A DNA stretch of 5,064 nucleotides from Lachnospiraceae bacterium (GTDB lineage: Bacteria > Bacillota > Clostridia > Lachnospirales > Lachnospiraceae), in the NCBI GenBank assembly GCA_031285465.1, contig JAITWD010000147.1, forward strand, positions 1 through 5,064, in the 5' to 3' direction. A program made the translations under genes and the position numbers. A model generated the notes under the pieces. That model ran no database searches. It was not told where the DNA came from and saw only the letters and a list, made by a program, of their open reading frames with translations. Positions 1 through 5,064 of this stretch are shown here, in pieces (position 1 is the first letter of the stretch; the number at the start of each line of letters is the position of its first letter).

Positions 1-473
1 TGTGGTCAGGAGAATTAAATGGCAAGCGCTATGACATTTCCTACCAGAGGGTCAAAGGAAAAAATGTTGTTACTACTAACGGGGTTGAAACGGTGGTTAA
101 AGCCGGATTCATGAGTTCACTGATGTCTTTTGATGAGCCTTTTACCTTCGATAACATTAATGCTCGTCTTGTTGTTGTTAAGGGTAAGCCGGAAGTTGTT
201 GTTAATGATGTATATCTGCAAAGTGGCAAGCCGTATCAAAAGCGGCCCGATTGGTTGATCGTGTTTGTAATATTGTGTCTGCTGATCCCGATTGTTAATC
301 TGGGTGGGTTTTTGCCGATAGCCCTGGCATTGGCCGGTATTGCTTTGTGTTCGGCAGTGTCCCGTAGCGAATGGTCGACCAAGGTCAAGGTGCTGGTGTG
401 TACATTGATAACGGTAGCCGACTGGTTAATATTCTTTTTAGTTGCGGTTGGTTTTGCGTTTTTAGCTTTGTGA
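1..473 (+). CDS. Unrecognised membrane protein, 3' part only
   Basis: The frame is open from the left edge (first full codon at position 3) to the TGA at 471-473, giving 156 visible residues. A GTG at 93 could be taken as a start, but the 30 codons before it (beginning WSGELNGKRYDISY) read as normal protein with no stop, so the true start is probably outside the window. The first half (to about position 250) is soluble-looking, with alternating hydrophobic and polar residues suggesting beta strands. The second half holds three strongly hydrophobic segments, at about 252-303 (LIVFVILCLLIPIV), 306-362 and 384-470. The last is long enough to be one helix or a tight hairpin. The chain ends almost directly after it, so the C-terminus sits at or in the membrane. 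I do not recognise the family and assign no function. The gene is followed by a 422-nt gap, so it is unlikely to be in the same operon as nrdD. Confidence 0.75.
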   Translation, partial: WSGELNGKRYDISYQRVKGKNVVTTNGVETVVKAGFMSSLMSFDEPFTFDNINARLVVVKGKPEVVVNDVYLQSGKPYQKRPDWLIVFVILCLLIPIVNLGGFLPIALALAGIALCSAVSRSEWSTKVKVLVCTLITVADWLIFFLVAVGFAFLAL

Positions 474-561
474 TCGGTTACCGGGATAAATCTTTTTTAT
501 CATAGCAAAGTCGGATAGAGTGGTATTTTAGGAAAATTGATACTTTTAAGATGAAGTAGAC

Positions 562-607
562 AGGATGTACGCAGACGAAGGTGGTTGTTTTCGGCTGCGT
601 ACATTTT
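562..607 (+). terminator. Long hairpin, probable terminator of the upstream gene
   Basis: A perfect 10-bp inverted repeat, ATGTACGCAG (565-574) and CTGCGTACAT (595-604), is visible. Inside it, after one A/G mismatch, CGAA (576-579) pairs with TTCG (590-593). Outside it, G-U and A-U pairs extend the stem to 562/607. It lies about 90 nt after the stop codon of the upstream membrane protein and is followed by only four T (604-607). It therefore resembles an intrinsic terminator with a weak tail. It could instead be a protein-binding palindrome or a structured RNA end. Confidence 0.45.
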
Positions 608-675
608 ATGTGGGGAAGGTGAATGATATAGGGCTAATTTACGCTAAGAGAGAGTGGTAGTTGTACTGCTGATGA

Positions 676-691
676 ATACAATATGTCTTGG
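676..691 (+). promoter_or_regulatory. NrdR box 1 (upstream, degenerate)
   Basis: ATACAATATGTCTTGG matches the known NrdR consensus acaCwAtATaTwGtgt at 11 of 16 positions by eye; the left arm and centre are good and the right arm is poor. It shares the exact 9-mer ACAATATGT with box 2, starting exactly 32 bp upstream of it. NrdR operators are typically tandem boxes spaced by whole helical turns, which supports this weaker site as the partner of box 2. Confidence 0.7.
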
Positions 692-707
692 TGTTTGCTT
701 TGTGAGG

Positions 708-723
708 ACACAATATGTTGTGT
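708..723 (+). promoter_or_regulatory. NrdR box 2 (strong)
   Basis: ACACAATATGTTGTGT matches the NrdR consensus acaCwAtATaTwGtgt at 15 of 16 positions and is a near-perfect palindrome. NrdR is the zinc-finger/ATP-cone repressor that senses (d)ATP and shuts off ribonucleotide reductase genes. The site ends 7 bp before the -35 element of the likely nrdD promoter, and the next gene is nrdD, so the site and its target agree. Confidence 0.88.
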
Positions 724-730
724 TTGGCGG

Positions 731-759
731 TTGACATTTATTAGGGGGGATGGTAGGAT
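731..759 (+). promoter_or_regulatory. Likely sigma-A promoter of nrdD
   Basis: A perfect -35 hexamer TTGACA (731-736) is followed by a 17-bp spacer and TAGGAT (754-759), four of six to TATAAT. Transcription would start near 766, leaving a leader of about 130 nt before nrdD. Both NrdR boxes sit upstream of the -35, centred near -50 and -82 relative to that start. The -10 is imperfect, so the exact start is uncertain. Confidence 0.6.
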
Positions 760-826
760 TATATTGTTGGCTTTAATTTTGAGGTTCAAAGTAATTGGTC
801 GATTTTATGTGTCGATTTCAGATACT

Positions 827-849
827 GTTTGTGCCTGGAAGTGGCAAAC
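827..849 (+). other. Small hairpin in the nrdD leader
   Basis: GTTT (827-830) pairs with AAAC (846-849), and GCC (833-835) pairs with GGC (843-845). This leaves a 2-nt bulge (GT, 831-832) and a 7-nt loop (TGGAAGT). No T-run follows, so it is not a terminator, and it is too far upstream (about 35 nt) to mask the ribosome binding site GGGAGGT (884-890). I could not match the leader to any riboswitch class I know. It may be fortuitous. Confidence 0.25.
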
Positions 850-895
850 TTGAAAGGTTAAATAGAAATAGATAACAAGGTTTGGGAGGTAAGCG

Positions 896-3301
896 ATGTT
901 TCAGGTAGTAAAACGGGACGGGGAGATAGCAGAATTTACGCTGACCAAGATTAATGATGCTATTATGAAGGCCTTTAACGCGACCGATATGCGTTACAAC
1001 AATGATATCGTTGATTTGTTGGCGCTACGGGTGACGGCTGATTTTCAGGACAAGGTCAGAGATGACGGGATATCGGTAGAGGATATCCAGGACAGTGTGG
1101 AGAAGGTGCTGGAACAGGCGGGATATGCTGAAGCAGCTAAGGCTTATATTCTTTATCGTAAGCAGCGGGAGAAGATCCGCAATATGAAATCCACCATTCT
1201 TGATTACAAAGAGATTGTTAATAGTTATGTTAAAATAGAGGACTGGCGGGTCAAGGAGAATTCCACGGTGACCTATTCGGTAGGCGGTTTGATCCTCAGC
1301 AATTCCGGAGCGGTGACCGCCAATTACTGGCTGAGTGAGATTTATGATCAGGAGATTGATGAAGCGCACCGCAATGCCGATATCCATATTCATGATCTGT
1401 CGATGCTGACCGGGTATTGTGCCGGCTGGTCATTGAAGCAACTGATCACCGAAGGACTGGGCGGGGTGCCCGGTAAGATCACCTCGGCACCGGCGGCCCA
1501 TTTGTCGGTACTGTGTAACCAGATGGTCAATTTCCTCGGTATCATGCAGAATGAGTGGGCGGGTGCGCAGGCTTTTTCCTCTTTTGATACCTATCTGGCG
1601 CCGTTTGTCAAGGTCGATAACCTTTCCTATCGTGAGGTTAAGAAATGTATCGAGGCCTTTATTTATGGAGTCAACACCCCCAGTCGCTGGGGCACCCAGG
1701 CACCTTTTTCCAATATTACCCTGGACTGGACCGTGCCGAACGATCTTGCCGAGTTATCCGCCATTGTCGGTGGTCGGGAGATGGACTTTAAATATCGTGA
1801 TTGTAAAAAAGAAATGGATATGATCAACAAGGCATTTATTGAGACTATGATCGAGGGGGATGCTAATGGCCGTGGTTTCCAATATCCGATCCCGACCTAT
1901 TCCATTACCAGTGATTTTGACTGGTCGGACAATGAAAATAATCGTTTGCTCTTTGAAATGACCGCCAAATATGGAACTCCTTATTTTTCTAATTTTATTA
2001 ATTCTGATATGGATCCCGGTGATGTGCGGAGTATGTGTTGCCGCTTGCGCCTTGATCTGCGGGAGTTACGTAAGAAGACCGGCGGTTTCTTCGGTTCGGG
2101 GGAAAGCACCGGCAGTATCGGGGTGGTAACCATCAATATGCCCCGTATTGCTCATCTTGCCGCCAATAAGGATGAATTTTATGCCCGTCTTAATCGGATG
2201 ATGGATATTGCTGCCCGGTCACTGCATGTGAAGCGGGGGGTGATCACCCGTCTTCTGAGCGAGGGTTTGTATCCTTATACCAAGAAATATCTGGGTTCGT
2301 TTGACAATCATTTTTCCACGATCGGTTTGATCGGAATGAATGAGGTGGGATTAAATGCCAATTGGCTGCGCGCCGACATGAGTGAAAAGAAAACGCAGGA
2401 TTTTACCAAAGAGGTTCTCAATCATATGCGCAACCGGTTGTCCGATTATCAGGAAGAGTATGGCGGGTTATATAATCTGGAAGCCACACCGGCGGAAAGT
2501 ACGACCTATCGTTTGGCGAAGCATGACAAGAAGCGCTGGCCGACCATCAAGACAGCCGGCAAACAGGGTGATGTTCCCTACTATACCAATTCCTCCAATC
2601 TGCCGGTGGATTATACCTGTGACATCTTTGATGCCTTGGATATTCAGGATGACATTCAGACCCTCTATACATCGGGGACGGTTTTCCATGCCTTTCTGGG
2701 TGAGAAGTTGCCCGACTGGAAGGCGGCGGCGAGCCTGATCCGTACTATTGCCGAGAATTACAAGCTGCCCTATTATACGATGTCGCCGACCTACTCGATT
2801 TGTAAGGCGCATGGTTATCTTGTCGGTGAACAGCGGTTATGCCCCCATTGTGGGCAGCGGACCGAGGTATACAGCCGGATCACCGGTTATTATCGTCCCA
2901 TCCAGAACTGGAATGACGGCAAACAGCAGGAGTACAAAAACCGGGTAGAATACGAGCCGGAGCGCTCAGCGATCAAGCAGCCGGTCACCAGTATGGTCAC
3001 CTTGTCCAGTCACAGCGAGGAGGTAACCGTCTCGGTGGAACGACCGGATCATGCCGCCTATCTGTTTACGACTAAGACCTGCCCCAACTGCGCACTGGCC
3101 AAAAGCTATTTAAGCAAGATGAAGGTGATGGTGATCGACGCGGAGGAGAACACCGAGCTGGCGACCCGTTACAAGGTGATGCAGGCACCGACCCTGGTGG
3201 TCGTGCAGGGCGAGCATTATGAAAAGTATGTAAATGCCTCAAATATTAGGCATTATGCCGAAAAGGAATCCCATCGGCTAACCGTAGGAAAGACTGATTA
3301 A
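896..3301 (+). CDS. nrdD: Anaerobic (class III) ribonucleoside-triphosphate reductase with C-terminal glutaredoxin-like domain
   Basis: This 801-residue glycyl radical enzyme reduces NTPs to dNTPs without oxygen. The start ATG has a strong GGGAGGT site (884-890) 5 nt upstream. Residues 1-95 form an ATP-cone (VVKRDG at 4-9), the allosteric nucleotide-sensing domain. The catalytic domain follows: HIHDL (164-168), YCAGW (174-178), a Cys pair at 381-382 (MCCRLRLD) that probably holds the thiyl-radical cysteine, and GSIGVVTINMPR (406-417). A zinc-binding segment (C636, H639, C649, C652) precedes RITGYY, whose G664 is the predicted glycyl radical. The motifs resemble the Thermotoga maritima type more than the E. 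coli type. About 110 residues after the radical loop are extra: a linker and a glutaredoxin/thioredoxin-like fold (FTTKTCPNC at 724-732, cis-Pro motif APT at 764-766). This suggests a built-in disulfide reductant. The activating enzyme NrdG, needed to make the radical, is not in the window. Control is probably by NrdR through the two upstream boxes. Confidence 0.96.
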   Translation: MFQVVKRDGEIAEFTLTKINDAIMKAFNATDMRYNNDIVDLLALRVTADFQDKVRDDGISVEDIQDSVEKVLEQAGYAEAAKAYILYRKQREKIRNMKSTILDYKEIVNSYVKIEDWRVKENSTVTYSVGGLILSNSGAVTANYWLSEIYDQEIDEAHRNADIHIHDLSMLTGYCAGWSLKQLITEGLGGVPGKITSAPAAHLSVLCNQMVNFLGIMQNEWAGAQAFSSFDTYLAPFVKVDNLSYREVKKCIEAFIYGVNTPSRWGTQAPFSNITLDWTVPNDLAELSAIVGGREMDFKYRDCKKEMDMINKAFIETMIEGDANGRGFQYPIPTYSITSDFDWSDNENNRLLFEMTAKYGTPYFSNFINSDMDPGDVRSMCCRLRLDLRELRKKTGGFFGSGESTGSIGVVTINMPRIAHLAANKDEFYARLNRMMDIAARSLHVKRGVITRLLSEGLYPYTKKYLGSFDNHFSTIGLIGMNEVGLNANWLRADMSEKKTQDFTKEVLNHMRNRLSDYQEEYGGLYNLEATPAESTTYRLAKHDKKRWPTIKTAGKQGDVPYYTNSSNLPVDYTCDIFDALDIQDDIQTLYTSGTVFHAFLGEKLPDWKAAASLIRTIAENYKLPYYTMSPTYSICKAHGYLVGEQRLCPHCGQRTEVYSRITGYYRPIQNWNDGKQQEYKNRVEYEPERSAIKQPVTSMVTLSSHSEEVTVSVERPDHAAYLFTTKTCPNCALAKSYLSKMKVMVIDAEENTELATRYKVMQAPTLVVVQGEHYEKYVNASNIRHYAEKESHRLTVGKTD

Positions 3302-3335
3302 AGCAGCGTTTTCCTTAATATAAAAAGATAAACGA

Positions 3336-3368
3336 AAGCTTGTGCCTGCGGCCCAAAGCTTGCAGGTA
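3336..3368 (+). other. Repeat and hairpin upstream of pyrF
   Basis: The 8-mer AAAGCTTG occurs at 3335-3342 and again at 3355-3362. The AAGCTT cores (3336-3341 and 3356-3361) can pair with each other. TGCCTGC (3343-3349) can also pair with GCAGGTA (3362-3368), with one G-U pair. There is no T-run, so this is not a terminator. The structures lie just before the possible pyrF starts and might affect translation, but the stems are short. Confidence 0.3.
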
Positions 3369-3390
3369 CTGGAAAGGCATGGTTATTAGC

Positions 3391-4311
3391 ATGATCAACC
3401 GATTGGTGGAGAAGATAAGACAGACAAAAGCCCCGATAGTGGTGGGCTTGGATCCGATGATGAACTATATTCCCGGACACATTAAAACCAAGGCATTCGC
3501 CGAATACGGAGAGACCCTGGCCGGAGCCGGAGAGGCTATCTGGCAATATAATAAAGCGATCGTTGACCACATCAGCGATCTGATCCCAGCAGTTAAGCCA
3601 CAGATTGCCATGTATGAGCAGTTTGGTATCGAAGGCCTACGCGCCTTTCAGCGGACCATTGATTATTGTCGGGATAAAGGTCTGGTGATCATCGGTGATA
3701 TTAAGCGGGGCGATATTGGCTCCACTTCCGAAGCCTATGCGATCGGCCATATGGGACAGGCACAGGTCGGCAGCCAAAGCTTTTACGGCTTTAATGAGGA
3801 TTTTGTCACCGTTAATCCCTACATGGGCTCGGACGGAGTCAAACCATTTATTGAAGTGGGCAAAAAGGAGGGCAAAGGTATCTTTGTACTAGTAAAAACC
3901 TCCAATCCCAGCAGTGAGGAATTTCAGGATCGTCTGGTTGATGGCAAGCCATTGTATGAGATAGTGGCGGAAAAGGTGGCCGAATGGGGTGCCGATCATA
4001 TGGGCGATGAATATAGCTATGTCGGTGCGGTGGTCGGTGCGACCTATCCTGAACAGGGTAAAATATTACGTAAAGTAATGCCTAAGAGCTTGATCCTGGT
4101 GCCGGGCTATGGCGCACAAGGCGGTAGAGGGGCCGATCTGGCACACTTCTTCAATCAGGATGGCAGCGGTGCGATCATTAATTCTTCGCGGGGGATCATT
4201 GCCGCTTTTCGTGAGGCGAGCTATAGTGCCTATGGCGAAGCCAATTTCGCGGAGGCATCGCGGGCCGCGGTGGAGGATATGATCGCGGATATTACACAGG
4301 CGATAGTTTGA
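3391..4311 (+). CDS. pyrF: Orotidine-5'-phosphate decarboxylase (subfamily 2)
   Basis: PyrF converts OMP to UMP, the last step of de novo pyrimidine synthesis, in the cytoplasm. From ATG 3391 the protein has 306 residues, as expected for the longer subfamily-2 enzymes. Visible motifs: VVGLDP (17-22), KPQIAMYEQFG (69-79), the catalytic DIKRGDI (103-109, with D103, K105 and D108 as the charged network), NPYMGSDGVKPF (142-153), VKTSNPSS (168-175), VGATYPEQ (215-222) and the phosphate-binding LVPGYGAQGG (236-245). ATG 3379 (four codons earlier) and TTG 3340 are in-frame alternatives. I chose 3391 because MINRLVEKI matches the usual family N-terminus, but the ribosome binding site is poor for both ATGs (GGAAAGG at 3371-3377 is 13 nt from 3391 and 1 nt from 3379). 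The 89-nt gap after nrdD has no terminator or clear promoter, so read-through from nrdD is likely. Confidence 0.95.
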   Translation: MINRLVEKIRQTKAPIVVGLDPMMNYIPGHIKTKAFAEYGETLAGAGEAIWQYNKAIVDHISDLIPAVKPQIAMYEQFGIEGLRAFQRTIDYCRDKGLVIIGDIKRGDIGSTSEAYAIGHMGQAQVGSQSFYGFNEDFVTVNPYMGSDGVKPFIEVGKKEGKGIFVLVKTSNPSSEEFQDRLVDGKPLYEIVAEKVAEWGADHMGDEYSYVGAVVGATYPEQGKILRKVMPKSLILVPGYGAQGGRGADLAHFFNQDGSGAIINSSRGIIAAFREASYSAYGEANFAEASRAAVEDMIADITQAIV

Positions 4312-4340
4312 AAAATCAAAGATTTTTCAAATTTTTATTT
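4307..4340 (+). terminator. AT-rich hairpin with T-run at the end of pyrF
   Basis: TTTGAAAAATC (4307-4317) and GATTTTTCAAA (4321-4331) form a perfect 11-bp stem with an AAA loop. It is followed directly by TTTTTATTT (4332-4340). The left arm contains the pyrF stop codon TGA (4309-4311). The shape fits a Rho-independent terminator, but the stem has only two G-C pairs, so termination may be partial and some transcripts may continue into pyrE. Confidence 0.55.
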
Positions 4341-4342
4341 AG

Positions 4343-4372
4343 GCAGTTTCGCAGATAAAATCTGCGAAATGC
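4343..4372 (+). other. Second tight hairpin in the pyrF-pyrE gap
   Basis: TTTCGCAGAT (4347-4356) and ATCTGCGAAA (4360-4369) form a perfect 10-bp stem with an AAA loop. GCA (4343-4345) and TGC (4370-4372) extend it to 13 bp around a single bulged G (4346). It is stronger than the hairpin just upstream but has no T-run on either strand, so it is not a classical terminator. It could protect the 3' end of the upstream mRNA or mark a processing site. Confidence 0.5.
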
Positions 4373-4442
4373 ATGGGGATTAGGATAAATCGGGAATGAC
4401 GGAAGATCGGATCAGAATGTATGACTATTAAATACCTTCATA

Positions 4443-4471
4443 GTTACAAATTTTAATCTAAATCAGATATA
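4443..4471 (+). promoter_or_regulatory. Weak candidate promoter for pyrE
   Basis: GTTACA (4443-4448) lies 17 bp before GATATA (4466-4471); TATAAA (4468-4473) overlaps the latter at a 19-bp spacing. The match is modest, and the stretch is AT-rich enough to give such hits by chance. It is listed because a promoter after the pyrF-end hairpins would let pyrE be expressed independently. Confidence 0.25.
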
Positions 4472-4503
4472 AAGAGCGAAAAAGGTGATGGGAGAGCATT
4501 TGG

Positions 4504-5064
4504 ATGGAAGGCTACAAACAGGAATTTATCGAATTTATGATCGACTCGCAGGTATTAAAATTTGGAGAATTCACATTAAAGAGTGGGCGTCGTTCGCCCT
4601 TTTTCATGAATGCCGGTGGTTATGTGACCGGTGCCCAGTTACGTAAGCTGGGCGAATATTATGCCAAGGCGATCGCCGATAAGTATGGTCTTGATTTTGA
4701 CGTATTGTTTGGACCGGCCTATAAAGGAATCCCGTTGACGGTGGCGACCACCATGGCGATCAGTGAACTGTACGGACGGGAGATCCGCTATTGTTCCAAC
4801 CGAAAAGAGGTAAAGGATCATGGCGACACCGGAATTTTGTTGGGCAGCCGCCTAAAGGATGGCGATCGGGTGCTGATCATCGAAGATGTGACCACCTCGG
4901 GTCAATCGATCGCCGAGACCGCTCCGATCATTCATGCGCAGGCGCAGGTTCAAGTGGTCGGTTTAGTGGTGTCCCTTAACCGGATGGAAAAAGGCCAGGG
5001 CGAACAGTCGGCATTAGCCCAGATAAAAGAACAGTATGGATTTCCGGCAACGGCAATAGTAGAT
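4504..5064 (+). CDS. pyrE: Orotate phosphoribosyltransferase, 5' part (cut by window end)
   Basis: PyrE joins orotate to PRPP to make OMP, the substrate of PyrF encoded next door. The frame is open from ATG 4504 to the last base, giving 187 residues; family members of this type run to about 220-230, so roughly 40 C-terminal residues are missing. Visible motifs: FTLKSGRRSPFFMNAG (23-38), FGPAYKGIPL (69-78), the mobile catalytic loop NRKEVKDHG (99-107, with R100, K101, K104 and H106), and the PRPP-binding signature VLIIEDVTTSGQS (123-135). GGGAGAG (4490-4496) gives a good ribosome binding site for this start, and MEGYKQEFIEFM is a typical N-terminus. The 192-nt gap after pyrF holds two hairpins, so coupling to pyrF is probably partial. 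Confidence 0.96.
   Translation, partial: MEGYKQEFIEFMIDSQVLKFGEFTLKSGRRSPFFMNAGGYVTGAQLRKLGEYYAKAIADKYGLDFDVLFGPAYKGIPLTVATTMAISELYGREIRYCSNRKEVKDHGDTGILLGSRLKDGDRVLIIEDVTTSGQSIAETAPIIHAQAQVQVVGLVVSLNRMEKGQGEQSALAQIKEQYGFPATAIVD

Larger units (their letters stand above)
474..895. other. Gene-free regulatory stretch before nrdD
   Basis: This 422-nt gap contains no convincing coding region on either strand. From left to right it holds a small AT hairpin (485-501), the long hairpin at 562-607, the two NrdR boxes (676-691, 708-723), the promoter (731-759), a leader with a small hairpin (827-849) and the nrdD ribosome binding site GGGAGGT (884-890). I can assign nothing to 608-675. Confidence 0.7.

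Noticed and set aside
485..501. GATAAA/TTTATC mini-hairpin just after the first gene
   Set aside because: It is only 6 bp, all but one A-T, with the T-run in the loop and stem rather than after it; it is too weak to call a terminator.
565..660. A 31-codon open frame (ATG 565 to TAG 658) in the gap before nrdD
   Set aside because: Its start lies inside the left arm of the 562-607 hairpin, the AGG before it is too close to serve as a ribosome site, and the peptide has no recognisable features.
1025..1393. 122-residue open frame on the minus strand
   Set aside because: It lies entirely inside nrdD, which has clear family motifs in its own frame; it is a shadow of that gene.
2382..2738. 118-residue + strand frame rich in Arg and Pro
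   Set aside because: It is an out-of-frame reading of nrdD with no motifs; the nrdD frame is intact throughout.
3340..3390. TTG 3340 as the pyrF start
   Set aside because: It would add 17 residues (CLRPKACRYWKG and so on) atypical of the family, has no ribosome binding site, and falls within repeat/hairpin sequence.
3298..3570. 90-residue minus-strand frame spanning the nrdD-pyrF gap
   Set aside because: Most of it is antisense to pyrF, and nothing in it suggests a real protein.
4371..4503. PyrR-type attenuator or riboswitch before pyrE
   Set aside because: I looked for a PyrR anti-anti-terminator motif and a terminator next to pyrE and saw neither; the hairpins lie at the pyrF end.
4488..4506. 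ATG 4488 as the pyrE start
   Set aside because: It is in a different frame from the PyrE protein; ATG 4504 has both the family N-terminus and a well-spaced GGGAGAG.

Overview
The window reads as chromosome of a strictly or facultatively anaerobic, moderate-GC Gram-positive bacterium, most likely of the class Clostridia. This is inferred from a class III (oxygen-sensitive) ribonucleotide reductase under apparent NrdR control, and from PyrF and PyrE proteins of the type I associate with Clostridia. No search was possible, so the lineage is an inference. All genes lie on the + strand, and I see no mobile element, tRNA, rRNA or CRISPR array.

Layout: (1) 1-473, the 3' end of an unrecognised membrane protein whose start lies left of the window. 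(2) 474-895, a gene-free stretch with a strong hairpin (probably the end of the upstream transcript), two NrdR boxes spaced 32 bp, a sigma-A-type promoter and a leader of about 130 nt. (3) 896-3301, nrdD, the anaerobic ribonucleoside-triphosphate reductase. It carries an N-terminal ATP-cone and an unusual C-terminal glutaredoxin/thioredoxin-like domain with a CPNC motif. (4) 3391-4311, pyrF (OMP decarboxylase), 89 nt after nrdD with no visible terminator between them. (5) An AT-rich gap of 192 nt with two tight hairpins, the first overlapping the pyrF stop codon and followed by a T-run. (6) 4504-5064, pyrE (orotate phosphoribosyltransferase), cut by the right edge about 40 residues before its expected end.

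Together the genes link pyrimidine nucleotide synthesis to DNA precursor supply. PyrE makes OMP from orotate and PRPP, PyrF decarboxylates OMP to UMP, and NrdD reduces ribonucleoside triphosphates to dNTPs under anaerobic conditions. The NrdR boxes suggest that nrdD, and possibly pyrF by read-through, is repressed when dNTP/ATP levels are high. The activase gene nrdG, often next to nrdD, is absent from the window. The most notable points are the reductase-redoxin fusion and the tandem NrdR operator. Both fit known biology, and I do not see a wholly new system here.
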